NCBI RefSeq assembly: GCF_051020955.1
Contig: NC_135031.1
Coordinates: 806,001-870,000, forward strand
Direction of reading: 5' to 3'
DNA length: 64,000 bases
Source of the DNA: Megalopta genalis
Taxonomy: Eukaryota; Arthropoda; Insecta; Hymenoptera; Halictidae
In this document: piece by piece, positions 21,793 to 33,999 of the stretch
How the letters are laid out: every line of letters begins with the position of its first letter
Numbering within the stretch: position 1 is the first letter of the stretch
Program-made: the position numbers and the translations under genes
The notes under the pieces: model-generated
What the model saw: the letters and a program-made list of their open reading frames with translations, nothing else
What the model was told of the DNA's origin: nothing
Databases searched by the model: none

Positions 21793-24568
21793 GATTCGAT
21801 CTTCACCGATTCGTACAATAAATCATGTTGTATGTGGATCTCCGTAGATCGAGCTATTTATATATGAAACGTGTTCGGATAGTACAGGATTCAGACATTA
21901 TGGATATGATCTGAGTGCATTCTGTTACCGAACTGATTATTGTTCGAACTTATTGGTCACTTTATTCTATAGTCTGGAAGTCAAGTTTAAAGTTTCAAAA
22001 ATTGCGATTATTTTCTGGCAGAACTGAAACGTTCGCATCGAGAAGCTAGACGCTCGAGGGAGAGGGAGAGAAAGGGTGCGAAACGATCTCCGGCGAATCG
22101 GCGAAAGGATTAAGCGGCCGGTAATTCTTGGATTTATTATCCGGCGATATTTAAAATACACCGGCTCGGCTCGGCGCGGTGCAACGCGGCGCGGCGACAG
22201 CGGCTGACGAAAATACTTTTTCGCCGTCCCGGCGCGACTTCATTTATTTCCCGTCCACGTGACTCTTGTCCCGAGATAAGTTATGTATTTCTTCTTTATT
22301 CTTTTCGTTTTGCGTGGTCCCTTTTTGCTCCTCGTTACCCTTCTACTTAGCTCGCCACCTGTCGCGGCTCTTAGCGAAATTTCACCGGCTTATTTTCAGG
22401 ATATTCTTCCGGCCGGCCGATAAACCAGCGTTTTCTTTGTCCTCCGCGCAATTTGACCCCTGTATATTTGCTCCTCGAAAATTGTTACGGAAGAGATCGT
22501 TTATTCCCGCTTCGTTCATTTCATCCCTTTTAATTCGATTACGCTTTATCGTCTCATATTTTAAATACATGCGCGAAATTAAAATACATTGATAAAGAAA
22601 AAAAAAACAATTTTACAGAAATATAGGATTAATGTTCATACGATCCACGGTTGAAAATTCAGCTCTTTTGCGGTTTTTTGCGGTAACGCAAAATATTTCA
22701 TTTCTTCCTGTTTGTGCTGCATATTGCATTTTTCCGTAACAGAATCGCCACTGGCTTTTATTTTGGCGATGGAATTTTTGGTTAGATCATATTTTTATGA
22801 AACGTGCACACAGATATTGTCATGTGACATATTGAATCGTGATTATTAATTTCTTCTTACATTTCTGTTACACTAAATCGCGGATCATTACACGGTTATG
22901 GCAGATGTTTGTCAAATACAAGGAAGCATTTATATAAAAAAATTAATAGCATCATCAGTTGCTGCATTCTTTAATTTAGACTATTCAATGTTTAAAAAAT
23001 AAGCAGAGCAAATACGACACAGAGATATTTAAAAATATCATTTTTTAATTTTTTTTCTTGTTTTAATCAATTCAAGTTTTTCAATCGGTTGAAAAGTTTA
23101 CAAACATAATTCTCATATATTTTTCGTCGTTACTAATTGCAATTTTTTTCAGAAGAGTTTGTTCAGAAGATTGTTTAGTAAACTAGAACCTCTAACATCC
23201 TAAACAATATATTCAAGTCATACGTTTCAATTAAAAAAAAAGAATTACTACGTTTTAAAATTTTAGCGTGCATATATCGCAAGCCTAATGGAACGAAACG
23301 TGCGATCAATATCCACGTACAAAATCGAACATCTGATCTAACGTTGCATTTTAACCATGCTGCGCCGCGCAACTAATAATTCAGACTAATAACTCTTTCG
23401 CCCGCCCTGCCGAGAAATAATAACGAATTAATTCCCGGGGTATGTGATTTAGGTGAGCAGTAGGTATTCGGCAGGTTTTCCCTATCTTTCGCGCAGGTAT
23501 TTCCGAGGGTTAATCGGGCCTTGATCGCAACAAATTTTCGCGCTCGTAGAACCCGTTCCATGCGCGATCCACGCGAGCCTCGCGAGTGCTCGTGTGCACA
23601 CAACGGCCGTTCGTTCACCTATGAATTCACGGCGCAAGAACAAAGTCTACGGTCGCCGTCACGGATCGGTATCTCGGTAATTTATTGCTTCTGATACGTA
23701 CAAATTGCGCTTGTCCATCTCGCCGGGCTGAAGTATCGACGGACAGCGATTAATTGAATTTTTACCGGGCGCTGTTGCTCGCTCGCCCGAGTTGAAAAAG
23801 CTGTCTGAATATATCGACCGATTCCGCTGAACTTTTTCTTCGAAATTAATCATACTCCGATTTTTTCTACCGGCCCCTGCGCCCGTGTAATGTTTTCCAA
23901 ACAAACGACTGCGCGCCGCTTGATTTGTAGGATGTTCCCGGATTTCCGAAACAGCATCGAGATTATGTACGCGTTCTTTCATTAACATTCAACGTACCGA
24001 GGAATAAAAATGACCGGTTTTCCTCGTCTTATAAACGTTATGCGATTGAATTTGTTTAGAGTCTGTGCAATTTTTATTATAATATCTGCGGTTGCAAAGA
24101 AGAACGCCGCATGTCGCATAATTTCACTTTCGTGATATGGCTACTTAAAGTTCTGATCGTTAATGTTTCGTATCAGTAGTATTTGAGATTGCATTATTTT
24201 TTAAGCCTATCGAATTTGTTTTTGTGATTTGTTTTCTGATAAATAGATAAATCGTACATTCTACAGCTCGGTCGATGCATGAACGAAAATTTTTTGAAGT
24301 TATGACTTGCGAAGTTTGATCAATCATTTTTTATAAAAGCGTATATCCGAAATTGAGCTATGAAATAAAACGCTGTAAAATATAATTACGTTGTTCAATA
24401 TAATTACGATTTTAATTTGAAGAACGAATAAGGCACGTCTTTATTGTACGACTGGAAAATCCAGAGTGACGAGTCAAAAGAACTCCGCCATGCACCCATA
24501 GGCCATATCGGTCTTAATATAAACTGCTACGATAAAGACCTAATCGAGAGCTACAAACAGAGGGAGTG
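21793..24568. other. No gene recognised
   Basis: CpG-rich around 22030-22260 and 23400-23640, otherwise AT-rich. Frames at 22266-22592 (plus) and 23659-23988 (minus) lack motifs. A TTAACATTCAACGTACCG segment at about 23983-24000 looks like a TTAA-element terminus without a partner. Confidence 0.35.
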
Positions 24569-25390
24569 AAAAGGTTCCGAAAATAACTGTTTAAAACTAT
24601 AATATATCGGTTCTGACTGAGACAGTTGTGGAGTACCGGAAAGATTTCATAACAGTTATGGGGTATATCGGTTCTGATTTACATTGATTTCGGTTTCGGT
24701 TCTTGAGAACGAATATTATATCGGTACTATAAGTGTTATTTTTCAGTAACCTTGACATAATTGTTTTAAGAACCGAAGCCGATATCATAACTGTTGTTGA
24801 ATTCTGATGGATTATGTTGGATTACATTGGATTACATTGGGTTATGTTGAGGGTTATATTAGGTTATGTTAGGTTATATTGGTTTATGTTGGGGGTTACA
24901 TTGGATTACATTGGGTTATGTTGGGTTATTTTGTTTTATGTTGGGGTTATGTTGGATTATATTGGGTTATGTTGGAATATGTTGGGGGTTATGTTGGATT
25001 ATGTTGGAATACGTTGGGTTATGTTGGGTTATGTTGAGTTATGTTGAGTTACGTTGGGGGTTATGTTAGGGGTTATATTACATTGGGTTATATTATATTA
25101 CGTTGGGTTATGTTGGCTTATGTTGGGGTTATGATAGAGTATGTTGGACATTATGTTGGATTATGTTGAAATATGTTGGGGGTTATGTTGATTTATGTTG
25201 AGTTGCGTTGGTGGTTATGTTAGGGGTTATGTTGCGTTATGTTCGACAGGAATTTAAAAGATTCCAAAAATAACTGTTTCAAACTGTTATATATCGGTTC
25301 TGACCGAAACAGTTATGGAAAACCGAAAAAATTTCATAACAGTTATGAGGTATATCGATTCTGTCTTATATCGGTTTTGGTTTCGGTTCT
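24569..25390 (+). repeat. Direct repeats flanking a 10-bp minisatellite
   Basis: Two similar segments of about 135 bases, 24569-24703 and 25257-25390, are in direct orientation. Both contain TTCCRAAAATAACTGTTT, TATATCGGTTCTGAC and TTTCATAACAGTTATG, and end in TTTCGGTTCT. Between them lie about 100 bases with related ATAACTGTT/AACCGA motifs and then the minisatellite. The arrangement could be a non-autonomous element with an expanded core, or a duplicated flank. The family is not recognised. Confidence 0.7.
24807..25243 (+). repeat. GTTATGTTGG minisatellite
   Basis: About 435 bases built from decamers close to GTTATGTTGG, ATTATGTTGG and ATTACATTGG, with occasional GGGGTTATGTTAG variants. Three residues in ten give periodic open frames (for example the Leu/Gly/Tyr-rich 77-codon frame at 24814), which are artefacts of the repeat. 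Confidence 0.95.
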
Positions 25391-25917
25391 ATAACTGTTA
25401 CTTTTTGGTTCTGCACGTATTGGAAAAATTCAACGTAGTGTAAGAGATTCTACGCCCTTTCTTTGCGTGGTAAACGAAACGGTACATTGGCCGTAGTCTC
25501 AGCTGGTCTATAATACAAAGTATTTTAGAATCGGCCAGCATAAATTTCTGCAGGTGGACCAAGTGGTTCGCCCAGCGAGAATAGATCAAAGCGTCTTCAA
25601 CGAGACAAGATGGGTGCTCGCAGATGTACGCATAATCTCTCCCGTCTCTATTCATCTATATTTATTACGTCGACGGTAGACTCCCTGTCGCCTCCATTTA
25701 ATGACGGAAACTCAAGAAACTGGGACGTTTCTCGTCCAAACCTGCTCTCTTTAATTATCATTACGTGGCGTTCTCTTTGACCGACTTTGCAAAAATCATT
25801 TCTTTATCATCGGATTCTTTTGGTTAAACTGAACTTTGAGGCTCGCGACTGTGGGCGCACAGAAAATTTGACTATCTGTTATTTTGTGTTATTTCTTGCT
25901 AGAACTTTTTATCGAAG
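25391..25917. other. No gene recognised
   Basis: Mixed composition. The minus-strand frame at 25398-25655 has no recognised motif. Confidence 0.35.
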
Positions 25918-26059
25918 TACAGTAGAGACCCTCTTATCTGAAAGTTTATTTTTGTAATATCCTGATACCAAAACGTTCCATTACATAAAAATTGCATCCA
26001 ACGTTTGGATATCAGAATATTGTAAGAATAAATGTTCGGATAAGGGAGTCTCTACAGTA
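25918..26059. mobile_element. Short TA-flanked inverted-repeat MITE, pogo-like
   Basis: TA lies at 25918-25919 and 26058-26059. The two halves are inverted copies of each other: the left starts CAGTAGAGACCCTCTTATC and the reverse complement of the right starts CTGTAGAGACTCCCTTATC, and similarity continues through about 55 bases. At 138 bp it is practically all terminal repeat. A CAGTNGAGACYC..TTATC start with TA target is seen in pogo/Tigger-type elements; this family link is inference. Confidence 0.75.
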
Positions 26060-26136
26060 TTATAATTACATGAAAGTTGTATCGCATTTCTCATAATACG
26101 CCAATTTCTTTCGAATAAATATTTATCTAAAATATT

Positions 26137-26714
26137 TACAGTAGGCCACAAAAGTGTTCCTACACCTTTGAAACGCAATATCTTTTTGAAAACTGCACTA
26201 AGGGAAATATTATATATACTCAATATATCAATTATATTATATACTCAAAATATTCACTAAATATGAATGCATTCAAAAAATATTATAATATACAGCAATA
26301 ATTAATCCCATTATTTCTCATGACGTTTTCGCTATTTGCTACATAAAATCCACAGCCTATTAATTATTATTTTATATATATGTATATATACATAACATAA
26401 CAACATACAATAATATTAATATATAATTATAATAATATATATACATATGTATAAAATAATAATTAAAAGGCTGCGGATTTTATGTATCAAATGGCGAAAA
26501 CGTCACGAGGAATAATGGGATTAATTATTGCTGTATATTATAATATTTTTTGAATGCATTCATATTTAGTGAATATTTTGAGTATATAATATAATTGATA
26601 TATTGAGTATATAATATTTCCCTTAGTATTTAATACAAAGATATTCAACTATCTCAAGGTGCGATATATATATAATAAAAAAATTAACTGAAATGACTAC
26701 TTTTGTATCATTTA
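26137..26714. mobile_element. Foldback element around a 429-bp palindrome
   Basis: The left end after TA 26137-26138 reads CAGTAGGCCACAAAAGTG, a start seen in Tc1-like elements. The right side near 26696-26712 has CTACTTTTGTATCATTTA, whose reverse complement shares ACAAAAGT. Between these lies the long palindrome. The outer boundaries are less certain than the palindrome itself. Confidence 0.5.
26198..26626. repeat. Long near-perfect palindrome
   Basis: The sequence from CTAAGGGAAATATTATA (26198) is repeated in inverted form ending ATATTTCCCTTAG (26626). The arms of about 180 bases differ at only a few positions, such as TTTCTCATGACG against CACGAGGAA. The centre is an AT-rich loop around 26380-26450. 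The inner ends of the arms carry GGCTGCGGATTTTATG and its complement, like the termini of the GACTGCGGAT family in this window. Transcribed, it would fold into a long hairpin. Confidence 0.9.
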
Positions 26715-28175
26715 TGAAATCTGTGCTTGTTCGATCGTCCTTGCTTTCACTTTTAAGGACGCATTGATTGCATTGGATTCTTTGCTGCCTTCAATTTCCT
26801 TTACACCTGCGACGTTGGATAAATCCTCCCAGTCAATCCTAAGCAAGCTCGTATATCTCATATAATTTCGATCGGAGTCCTTAATTATAACCGAAGTCAA
26901 GTCAAAACGAGCTGATTCGGTTTGATTAGAAATATCGGTGTTTCCACAATGGTGATTTGCAGCGGCCATTAATAAGTCTATTAAATCCGGTGTAATTTCA
27001 CTTTCCACGGGCGCGCGGGATTTCATAAGAGGTCCGAGTAGAGCGCCAGGGACAGAGCGGCGGCCCGGGCGATTATTAATTTCTCTAGCGTTCAGCGGTT
27101 CCATTTAGCCGTAATTTTCCCGGTCGATTTCACTCGCGGACACGCTGGCGCTTTAATCACCGTGACGTCCTGATCGTAATCCCGAAACCGTAAACTGAAA
27201 AACCGACGGTATCGCCGGCGTATTGCGCAACGGGCGAAGGAAAGCGAAGGAAAACCAGTCGAGCGGTCGCGCGAGCGCTCTCGAACCAGCTCGTTACAAC
27301 GACCGGGTTCCTGTATCGTTCGCTTCCATCTCTCCTAACGGGAGACAAAAATTGTCGGGCAAGCGGGCGAGCGAGCGAGCGAGCAAGCGCGTTCCCGCTC
27401 GTAAAGGCGGGTCCACGTTGAACGGACTCGACATCGGCGTCGCCGAGGATCGACCGGAAGCGGCCTACTTCCGAAACGGCGTATAATTTTTTATGCAAAG
27501 TCGGCTGGATCGTTCCAGCTCGAAAACTGTAATTTGTAGCGGTCGTTGTTAGCGGTGCAACAGGGTGCAAGAATGCATCCGTGGAGGCGCGTCCGCGTGC
27601 AAGGTGGCCCTAGACGCCCGATAATTACCTCGTCAGGGGCTTCCTCTTTTTTTGCTGCGAATCTTTAAGCGGAGAATTTCCTTTTCTCTTTAACGCTAAA
27701 CGGCAATCTCTGGTCAAAAATCAAGCTTTCGACATTTATGTTAAAAAAGAAAAAATTTAATTTTCCTTTGAAGCGAGGACCTATCGAAGCTTGAAAATCC
27801 AAAATATCAGTTCTTTCGGATAATTCCAGGAGCCGATGTAACGTAAAGAGAAAATCTTCGAATCGAAACTAAAATTAATTATTCTCATTATTCCCTATAG
27901 AATGTCAAATGCAAAGTGTCTATAATACGTTGTTTACATTTCATAACAGTTTTTATTCTTTCATTTTCTCTACTTTTTATTAGATCGTCGAGAATGAAAC
28001 TTGTAGTTTACAGTTTTGCCAACTTTGACAGCTTGGTATTTGACAGTGCCTTAATAGTTTTCTATGCTGTTTTTGTTGTTGTTAAGAAGCTACACATATT
28101 GCCGGTAAAAGGAAATTATCCTAAGCTCTAAAAAATATTATTAACTTTTTTAAAAAAACTGTTGTTTTTTTGATA
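26715..28175. other. No gene recognised; CpG-rich block with GCGA microsatellite
   Basis: 27000-27640 is CpG-rich and includes a GCGA tetranucleotide run at about 27362-27388. Open frames on both strands (26712-27104, 27157-27570, 27223-27486) overlap and have no motifs. The rest is AT-rich. Confidence 0.4.
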
Positions 28176-28307
28176 ATGGATCGGTCGGAAATTCGTACTG
28201 TAATGAAGTATGAGTTCTTACGTGGAACTACGGCATCGCAGACCGCGCGGAACATAAATGGTGTATTTGGTTCTAGCGTAACTATGCAGCAAACAGTATC
28301 AAAATAA
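28176..28307 (+). pseudogene. Mariner transposase N-terminal fragment
   Basis: From ATG 28176 the frame encodes 43 residues and a TAA at 28305-28307. The peptide contains MDRSEIRTVMKYEFLRG and TASQTARNINGVFGSS, the pattern of the first helix-turn-helix of mariner transposases (an acidic start, then an EF-x-x-G-x-x-A-x-x-A-A-R-N-I-N-x-V-x-G arrangement), followed by TMQQTVSK where these proteins continue to the W-F-x-x-F segment. It then runs into unrelated repeat sequence, so over 85% of the usual about 345 residues is missing. The terminal repeats were not found. Confidence 0.75.
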
Positions 28308-28309
28308 AA

Positions 28310-28395
28310 ACATCTAATATGCCTTATTCGATAAATATAAAATTGATTATGCTGGAAAAGAAACCAAGGGCACAGCAGTTGGTCATCTCGCAATA
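28310..28395 (+). repeat. Dispersed 80-bp repeat, copy 2
   Basis: Contains CTAATATGCCTTATTCGAT, a GAAAAGAAACCAAGG core and AGCAGTTGGTCATCTCGC. It is the closest match to the 45455-45535 copy and follows the mariner fragment directly. Confidence 0.6.
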
Positions 28396-30539
28396 AATAC
28401 TATTTATACTTAAATATGCGCAGGGCGTACAAAGTGCTAACAACAATCAAGCAAGCTAATATCAATCAATTAACACCTTCATGTGCTGCATGAATATCCA
28501 GCCATTCCAGATGTTTTTGCAACATCTTGCGTTAATTTAATACGACAATTAAGAACGTGCAGCGATGCATAAAACATGTAATTTCGTTAAACGAAAATAG
28601 GTGTGAATTACGTCTGGATGTTTCGCGTAGCTATTTCCGACGACGGCGCCGGGATTAATATCAAGAAATATAAACATTTTGAAATTGACCGATGTTGTAA
28701 ATTTGTTACTTCATTTTGTCACGTTTTCAACATACTACTTACGCGGCGAAACCAGTTTCGCCACAAAGGATCGGTCAGCCCGCAGCTTTGTCGCGACGCG
28801 ATTGCTACTCAGTGCCACTTTATACTCGACTCATGGCCATACGGCCGTAGAATAAATTCTTGTCCGTAAAATTGCTACTTCGTACGTAATTAGCGAGTAT
28901 TATGTCAGGCTATTACCGTTGAAATATCGCGTGCAATTTGTCTCCTCGCCGGGCTTTATCGAGGCCTCTTCGTGCGCCGCGATGTCGACGATTCAACGGA
29001 ATCGTTTCATAGAATCCATAGTGTTCGACGGGGACGAAAAATGCTTTCGGCCTGATCGACTGTAAATCAGATTCTCGAAGCGCTGATTAGCGGCCGGTAA
29101 TAAATTCGGTTTTACGAGTCTTGCCGACGATCGGCGCATATCAACATCACATGCTTATGCGATATTTCCGTTCACTTGATCGTTCAACATGTCCGCGTTT
29201 CGCTTCCAGCGAAATTATGTATTCAAATGAAAATCGTTTCGCGTACGAAATTGAATAATTACGCGTTGGTATCTACGTATGCGTAACCGAAGTGACGATT
29301 ATATGAAAAGTTAAGGTACCGGCGAGCAAGCTGCGCCCAACGCGACCAAGTTTATTCGGTGTCGAGGCTGCAAAAAAATGCAAGAAGGTTCACCGTTCTG
29401 GGGCAGACGAAGTAGAAAGACTCGTTAGGCACGTCCGATCGGAGGCGTGACGAGGACTCTCAAGTATGACACAGGGTGCTTATTTTATCCTGCGCATTGA
29501 AATGTCTAAGTTATTTTTGCCGATGTGAAAAAATGTGTCGCAACAACTTTGTCTAGTTCATTGCTAGGAACATTATGATTAGTGTTATTTTTGCGCTCGT
29601 GGTAATTTTTTGTTGGAAGTATTGTAGGTTATCTTTTCTTTGCAAAATCTTTTGCATATTAACCCATATTTTTTATTTCACAACACTGTGGTGCACATCA
29701 AGACGAATCCAACGATCTCCGACACTATCCGCTTTCGAAAACAATTTCAGTGACTTTTAAATACAATTTCAACATTTGCTGAAAATTTGTAACTTTTCCA
29801 TCTCAATTATTAATCTAGGATCATTATTCAGAAAAAACGAGTTACATATTAGTGGAATAGGGAAAGTATTTGATTGAGAACAATTTGAAACATTTTAACA
29901 TAATACATACATAACTGACACATATTTGAACATGATACGCAACAAATATTTCAATGTAACAGGTTAATAAATAATAAGAATTATGTACGAAAATATTTGC
30001 AAAAATCGGACACCAATAGCATATTGTTCATAAGATCTTTAAAAGTATTCAATCTGGAAGCTTTTCAAACGTGCTTTATTCTATTGTTAATATCCACACA
30101 TGAAAGGTTGCACAATTTCTTCAAACCTTTGCAAACTTCTTCTGTACAATTGTTTCAATAGTGTGTGTTCTGTATTAAACGAAACACATCCATTTTTTTG
30201 TCATTAGGTGATAAACAAATCCATTGCTCAAGGATGTCCCGATTTGTTCTCGGACGCGCTACTAAGACCTATGATTACAATTATAAATGCAGGCCACTGC
30301 ATGAAAATTTTTTATAATAATGTCGAGGACAGTTCAAGGAATAGTTTTCCGTTGAGATCTCAAGATATGTTTTACCATCTTGGAAAAAAATTAAGTTAAA
30401 GATAATCAAACGTATAAAGTGGGTCTACAATATATGTATAACTTCGAAACGATAAAACTGAATATACAATAAGTAATTAAAACATTTCACAATCAAAATA
30501 ATAAGTGTTTAGTACCTTTAATTGAATAATCCATTTATA
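28396..30539. other. No gene recognised
   Basis: 28740-29470 is CpG-rich and non-repetitive by eye; the rest is AT-rich. The plus-strand frames at 28603-28869, 29575-29760 and 30208-30399 have no motifs. Confidence 0.4.
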
Positions 30540-30863
30540 TTAATACCGACCGGTGGCACCACGCTGGTGCCATGCAAAAACTATCTGTTGTATGCCGGTG
30601 GTACCATTTTGGTGTCATTTTAAAAAACTGAAATAACATTTGAACTATATTTCTTGGGTGTTAAAAGGCAGCAAACTAACTATAGCATTGTGCTTATTTA
30701 ACTAAGAATTAAGTACGAAAATTCTTGGATGATATATCTTAATTTTAGGAATTTATATTACCGCCATCTTCGAAATTTTTGTTAAAATCTAAAATTTCCA
30801 AGCTATTATGCCGGCGTCAAACAAAAGAATCATATCTAAGATCTGCGGACGGCATAGTGTTAA
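30540..30863 (-). mobile_element. TTAA-flanked MITE, CACTACGCCGTCC family, copy 2
   Basis: An inverted copy of 20835-21149. TTAA lies at 30540-30543 and 30860-30863. The right end (CTGCGGACGGCATAGTG) preserves the terminus; the left end (TACCGACCGGTGGCACC) has diverged in the first 15 bases. Shared interior segments include CACGCTGGTGCCATGC, AAACTATCTGTTGTATG and CGGCGTCAAACAAAAG. Confidence 0.85.
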
Positions 30864-32272
30864 TATTCGTTATCGTGTACTTTAAATAACTCGATGTTAG
30901 AAACACTGCGATATAACAGGCAAATGCTTGAGGAAGCAGAGACAAATAGATCGTTGTTCATATTAATGTGTTTCCTGGGTATTGAGGATTACTTTTTTAT
31001 TTTTTCTTTAATTGTTTACATACGAATAAAGACTCTAGATTACGATTATGTTATAAAAAAATATTGATTTTAAAAATTTGTTTCCACTGCTCGCATCACT
31101 GTGTGGCGTCGCGTTGTCCGATCCTTTCCTTAGAGTATCCTTAGGAGCAACCAACTCTGACGCCATTTTGCATCTAACATGGTAAAATAAACAAAATGAT
31201 CGGCCTTATCGCCGACGACATGGTATTTCCGCGTCTCAGAATTAGCGGAGGCCACGCACGGTGAAACTTTGTTGCAGATTTATGCGATGCTGCATATATG
31301 GCCGCGGACGAAACGGGTTGCGTTTGATCAATATGGCCGTACGGCTTCTCAAATGCCTCACTTCTTATCGGCTACGGGCTCAAGAATGCTATACTTTACG
31401 GGCATACCCTTTAGCACGTTGACTGCCACGTGTATCGCGTATGGACGACATAAATGTTAAAAGAGCGACCTCATAACGGTAAATCTTCGACTTCTTTGTT
31501 GCACGCTCGATCCATAAAACTTTTTCTTTCATTAAACGAGTCGCTGTCAAGTTCAACAGAATTCGATTCGCGTTCTCGACTATATTGCCATTTCTTGTCT
31601 TTTCGGGGAGGGGTTATAAGAATTGCAAAATCTGCCTTCAGCATACTCTGCAACTTTTGTGCATTTTCTTATGATTTAGCATCTTGAAAATGTATTCCTC
31701 AAGTATTTTCTTAAAAGTCGGACAATTATCGAATCTATCAAAATATAGAGCTGTGTTACGATCCAAATTTTGCCTTTTAAATTACCACTTTTCTGTAGTA
31801 GAAGAAATACGATTGTTTGATTAAATTCAGCGTATTTTCTTTACATTTTTGGCTACTTGTCAATTGTTTTACATTTATTGTAGACCGAACGCGATAGACT
31901 CGTTAATAGAGTCTTAATAACTTTCAAAACTTTTGATAAAATATCTGATAAAAATTTGTGCTATCGCTTCAAACATAATACAAATCTAAATATGGTTCGA
32001 TGGTTTCCTTTTATTTCATTCGTCTCAGATTTCCACAGCTCAGTCTGTTCTTTTGATCTTTGATATTAAGTTGACGCAGTGATAAAAAATTAATACGGTG
32101 GAACGATAAATAATTAACTCGGTTAAATCCTCCTTTGAGAGTAAAAGGCAAATTTTAACGGCGATTATTCACGTTGTTCAGGACTAAATCAAACGATCTA
32201 TAGAATATATTACTTCTTCAGGATCCGTGAAAATTGTGTCGAATGACCCAAGAGACGGATGCGGATTAAATT
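30864..32272. other. No gene recognised
   Basis: AT-rich, with a balanced block at 31090-31450. A segment at about 31420-31440 (AGCACGTTGACTGCCACG) resembles TTAA-element ends. The frames at 31269-31687 have no motifs. Confidence 0.35.
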
Positions 32273-32459
32273 AATTTCCAAATGTCAAATTATTCAATTG
32301 AAGAAGAATTTATTGAATTATTTATTAGAAGAATGTATTGAAATTTCCAAATGTCAAATTATTCAATTAAAGAAGAATTTATTGAATTATTTATTATAAG
32401 AATTTATTGAAATTTCCAAATGTCAAATTATTCAATTAAAGAAGAATTTATTGAACTAA
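32273..32459 (+). repeat. 69-bp tandem repeat, about 2.7 units
   Basis: Units start with AATTTCCAAATGTCAAATTA at 32273, 32342 and 32411, exactly 69 apart, and each continues with CAATTRAAGAAGAATTTATTG. Units differ by only a few substitutions, so the expansion is fairly recent. Confidence 0.95.
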
Positions 32460-33999
32460 ATGAAAAGACATTTAACCCTTCGAGTGCTTATACGTAATCA
32501 TATCGATGCATTACTTACAACCTACTAAAATGATTAGAAGGAGTGAGATTCATAAATGAAGGAGTGAGATTCGAGTGATATACATATAGTTTCCGTTATA
32601 TATGGTGTTACAAAAATCCAAAATACTTCATACACTATATTATATGTACTAAAAATTGTATCGTTATTTTGCTAAATATAAATTCAAAAATTTAGCATCG
32701 ACTGTGCCATGTTGTTAATTTTCACAAAAATTCTAACGTGCCGATCGTCAATGCTTAGAAAATACAGTGTAGTATATGTATAGCATTTTTAAAATATCTC
32801 CCACGTTGTAACGCTTTAAATGGTAAATCAAGTATAGATGAATGATCATCCTAAGATCCATTATACAACCATTTCTGAGGAGCGTAGGAGGACGTATGGA
32901 TTTTCGATGACAAAGGCCTCGGTGCGCGAACGCAAGCTTTCGCGCGGTGGAAGCTTTTCGAGTGACCTGTCCGAAGCCTGTCGATATCCTCGGAAAGAAT
33001 CCGAACAAGCGATATATATTATCGCGATTTGTATTATTAGCGTCAGCAACAAGCGTCGCCGATAAATTACCGTTGGAGCCGTCGACAATGTCGTCGTTAT
33101 CGTTGCCCTCTAATTTGAGCGTTATTAACCTCCGCATCTCGACGGCGCTCGGATGACTTAACGATGACAGGTTGAGAGATACGGATATGCGGGCCATGAC
33201 AGTGATCGAGTCTCCGTACAGGAAACACCTTTCGATAGGTATCGAGTGTTAACGAAGTCAATAGGGCAAAGCCTGTCCTGGCCTGGCCCGAGACAGGACA
33301 ATAACCGATGTACGTATACGTCCGTCTGTTCGTTCGCTGACCGGCACGTCCTCCAATAGGATGCACGCTGTCAGTATGAGGAGCAGGTGCGACCATGACT
33401 TGCCTTCTCCCCCCCCCCCTCCACCCTTGTCCGCGTACGTATAATTACGCTCGCGTGTATCTACGTGCACCTACGTATAGCCCTGCTCTATCCATCAAAC
33501 GTGCTCTGCTCCCATCCAGCTCGCACTATTGCAGCTTACATACAAGGCTATATGTTACAATATGCTAATTACACGACGGCCTATGTACATACAATGGCCG
33601 CCGAGATTATTCGGGCCAATTGCCCGCACTGCCAGATGCATGTCGATCCTGTCAATTTCGTTTGTCCCCACCGACCATTTTTCTCGAGATCTTACTCGCT
33701 CGTCACGCTGCCGAACTTCTCCGGTGTTCAAATGTTTCCAGCGGAGTTTCGACATCACTCGAATCGTTTCGAATAAATATTCGAATATTTGACGATTTTT
33801 TTGCATTCTAGAAGAAACACAAATTTCAATTTGTTATCGACGAGATACAAAGAAACAAGACCGAAGACGCGTATTTCCTCGAAAAGGTTACGGATTGAAA
33901 TATTTCCAAAAATATTTCTTTCTCTTCGAATTGAATCTGTTGTAGATTCGAAGATTCGTATTTCCCCTTTTCAACGAACTTCTGAAACTTAGTGTACAA
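32460..33999. other. No gene recognised
   Basis: A TTTAACCCTTCGAGTGC terminus-like start is at about 32472. 32860-33780 is CpG-rich, with up to six overlapping open frames on both strands and no motif. A C11 run lies at about 33411-33420. Confidence 0.35.

Noticed and set aside
24807..25243. Interstitial telomere repeat
   Set aside because: The unit is GTTATGTTGG; TTAGG occurs only occasionally and is not tandem.
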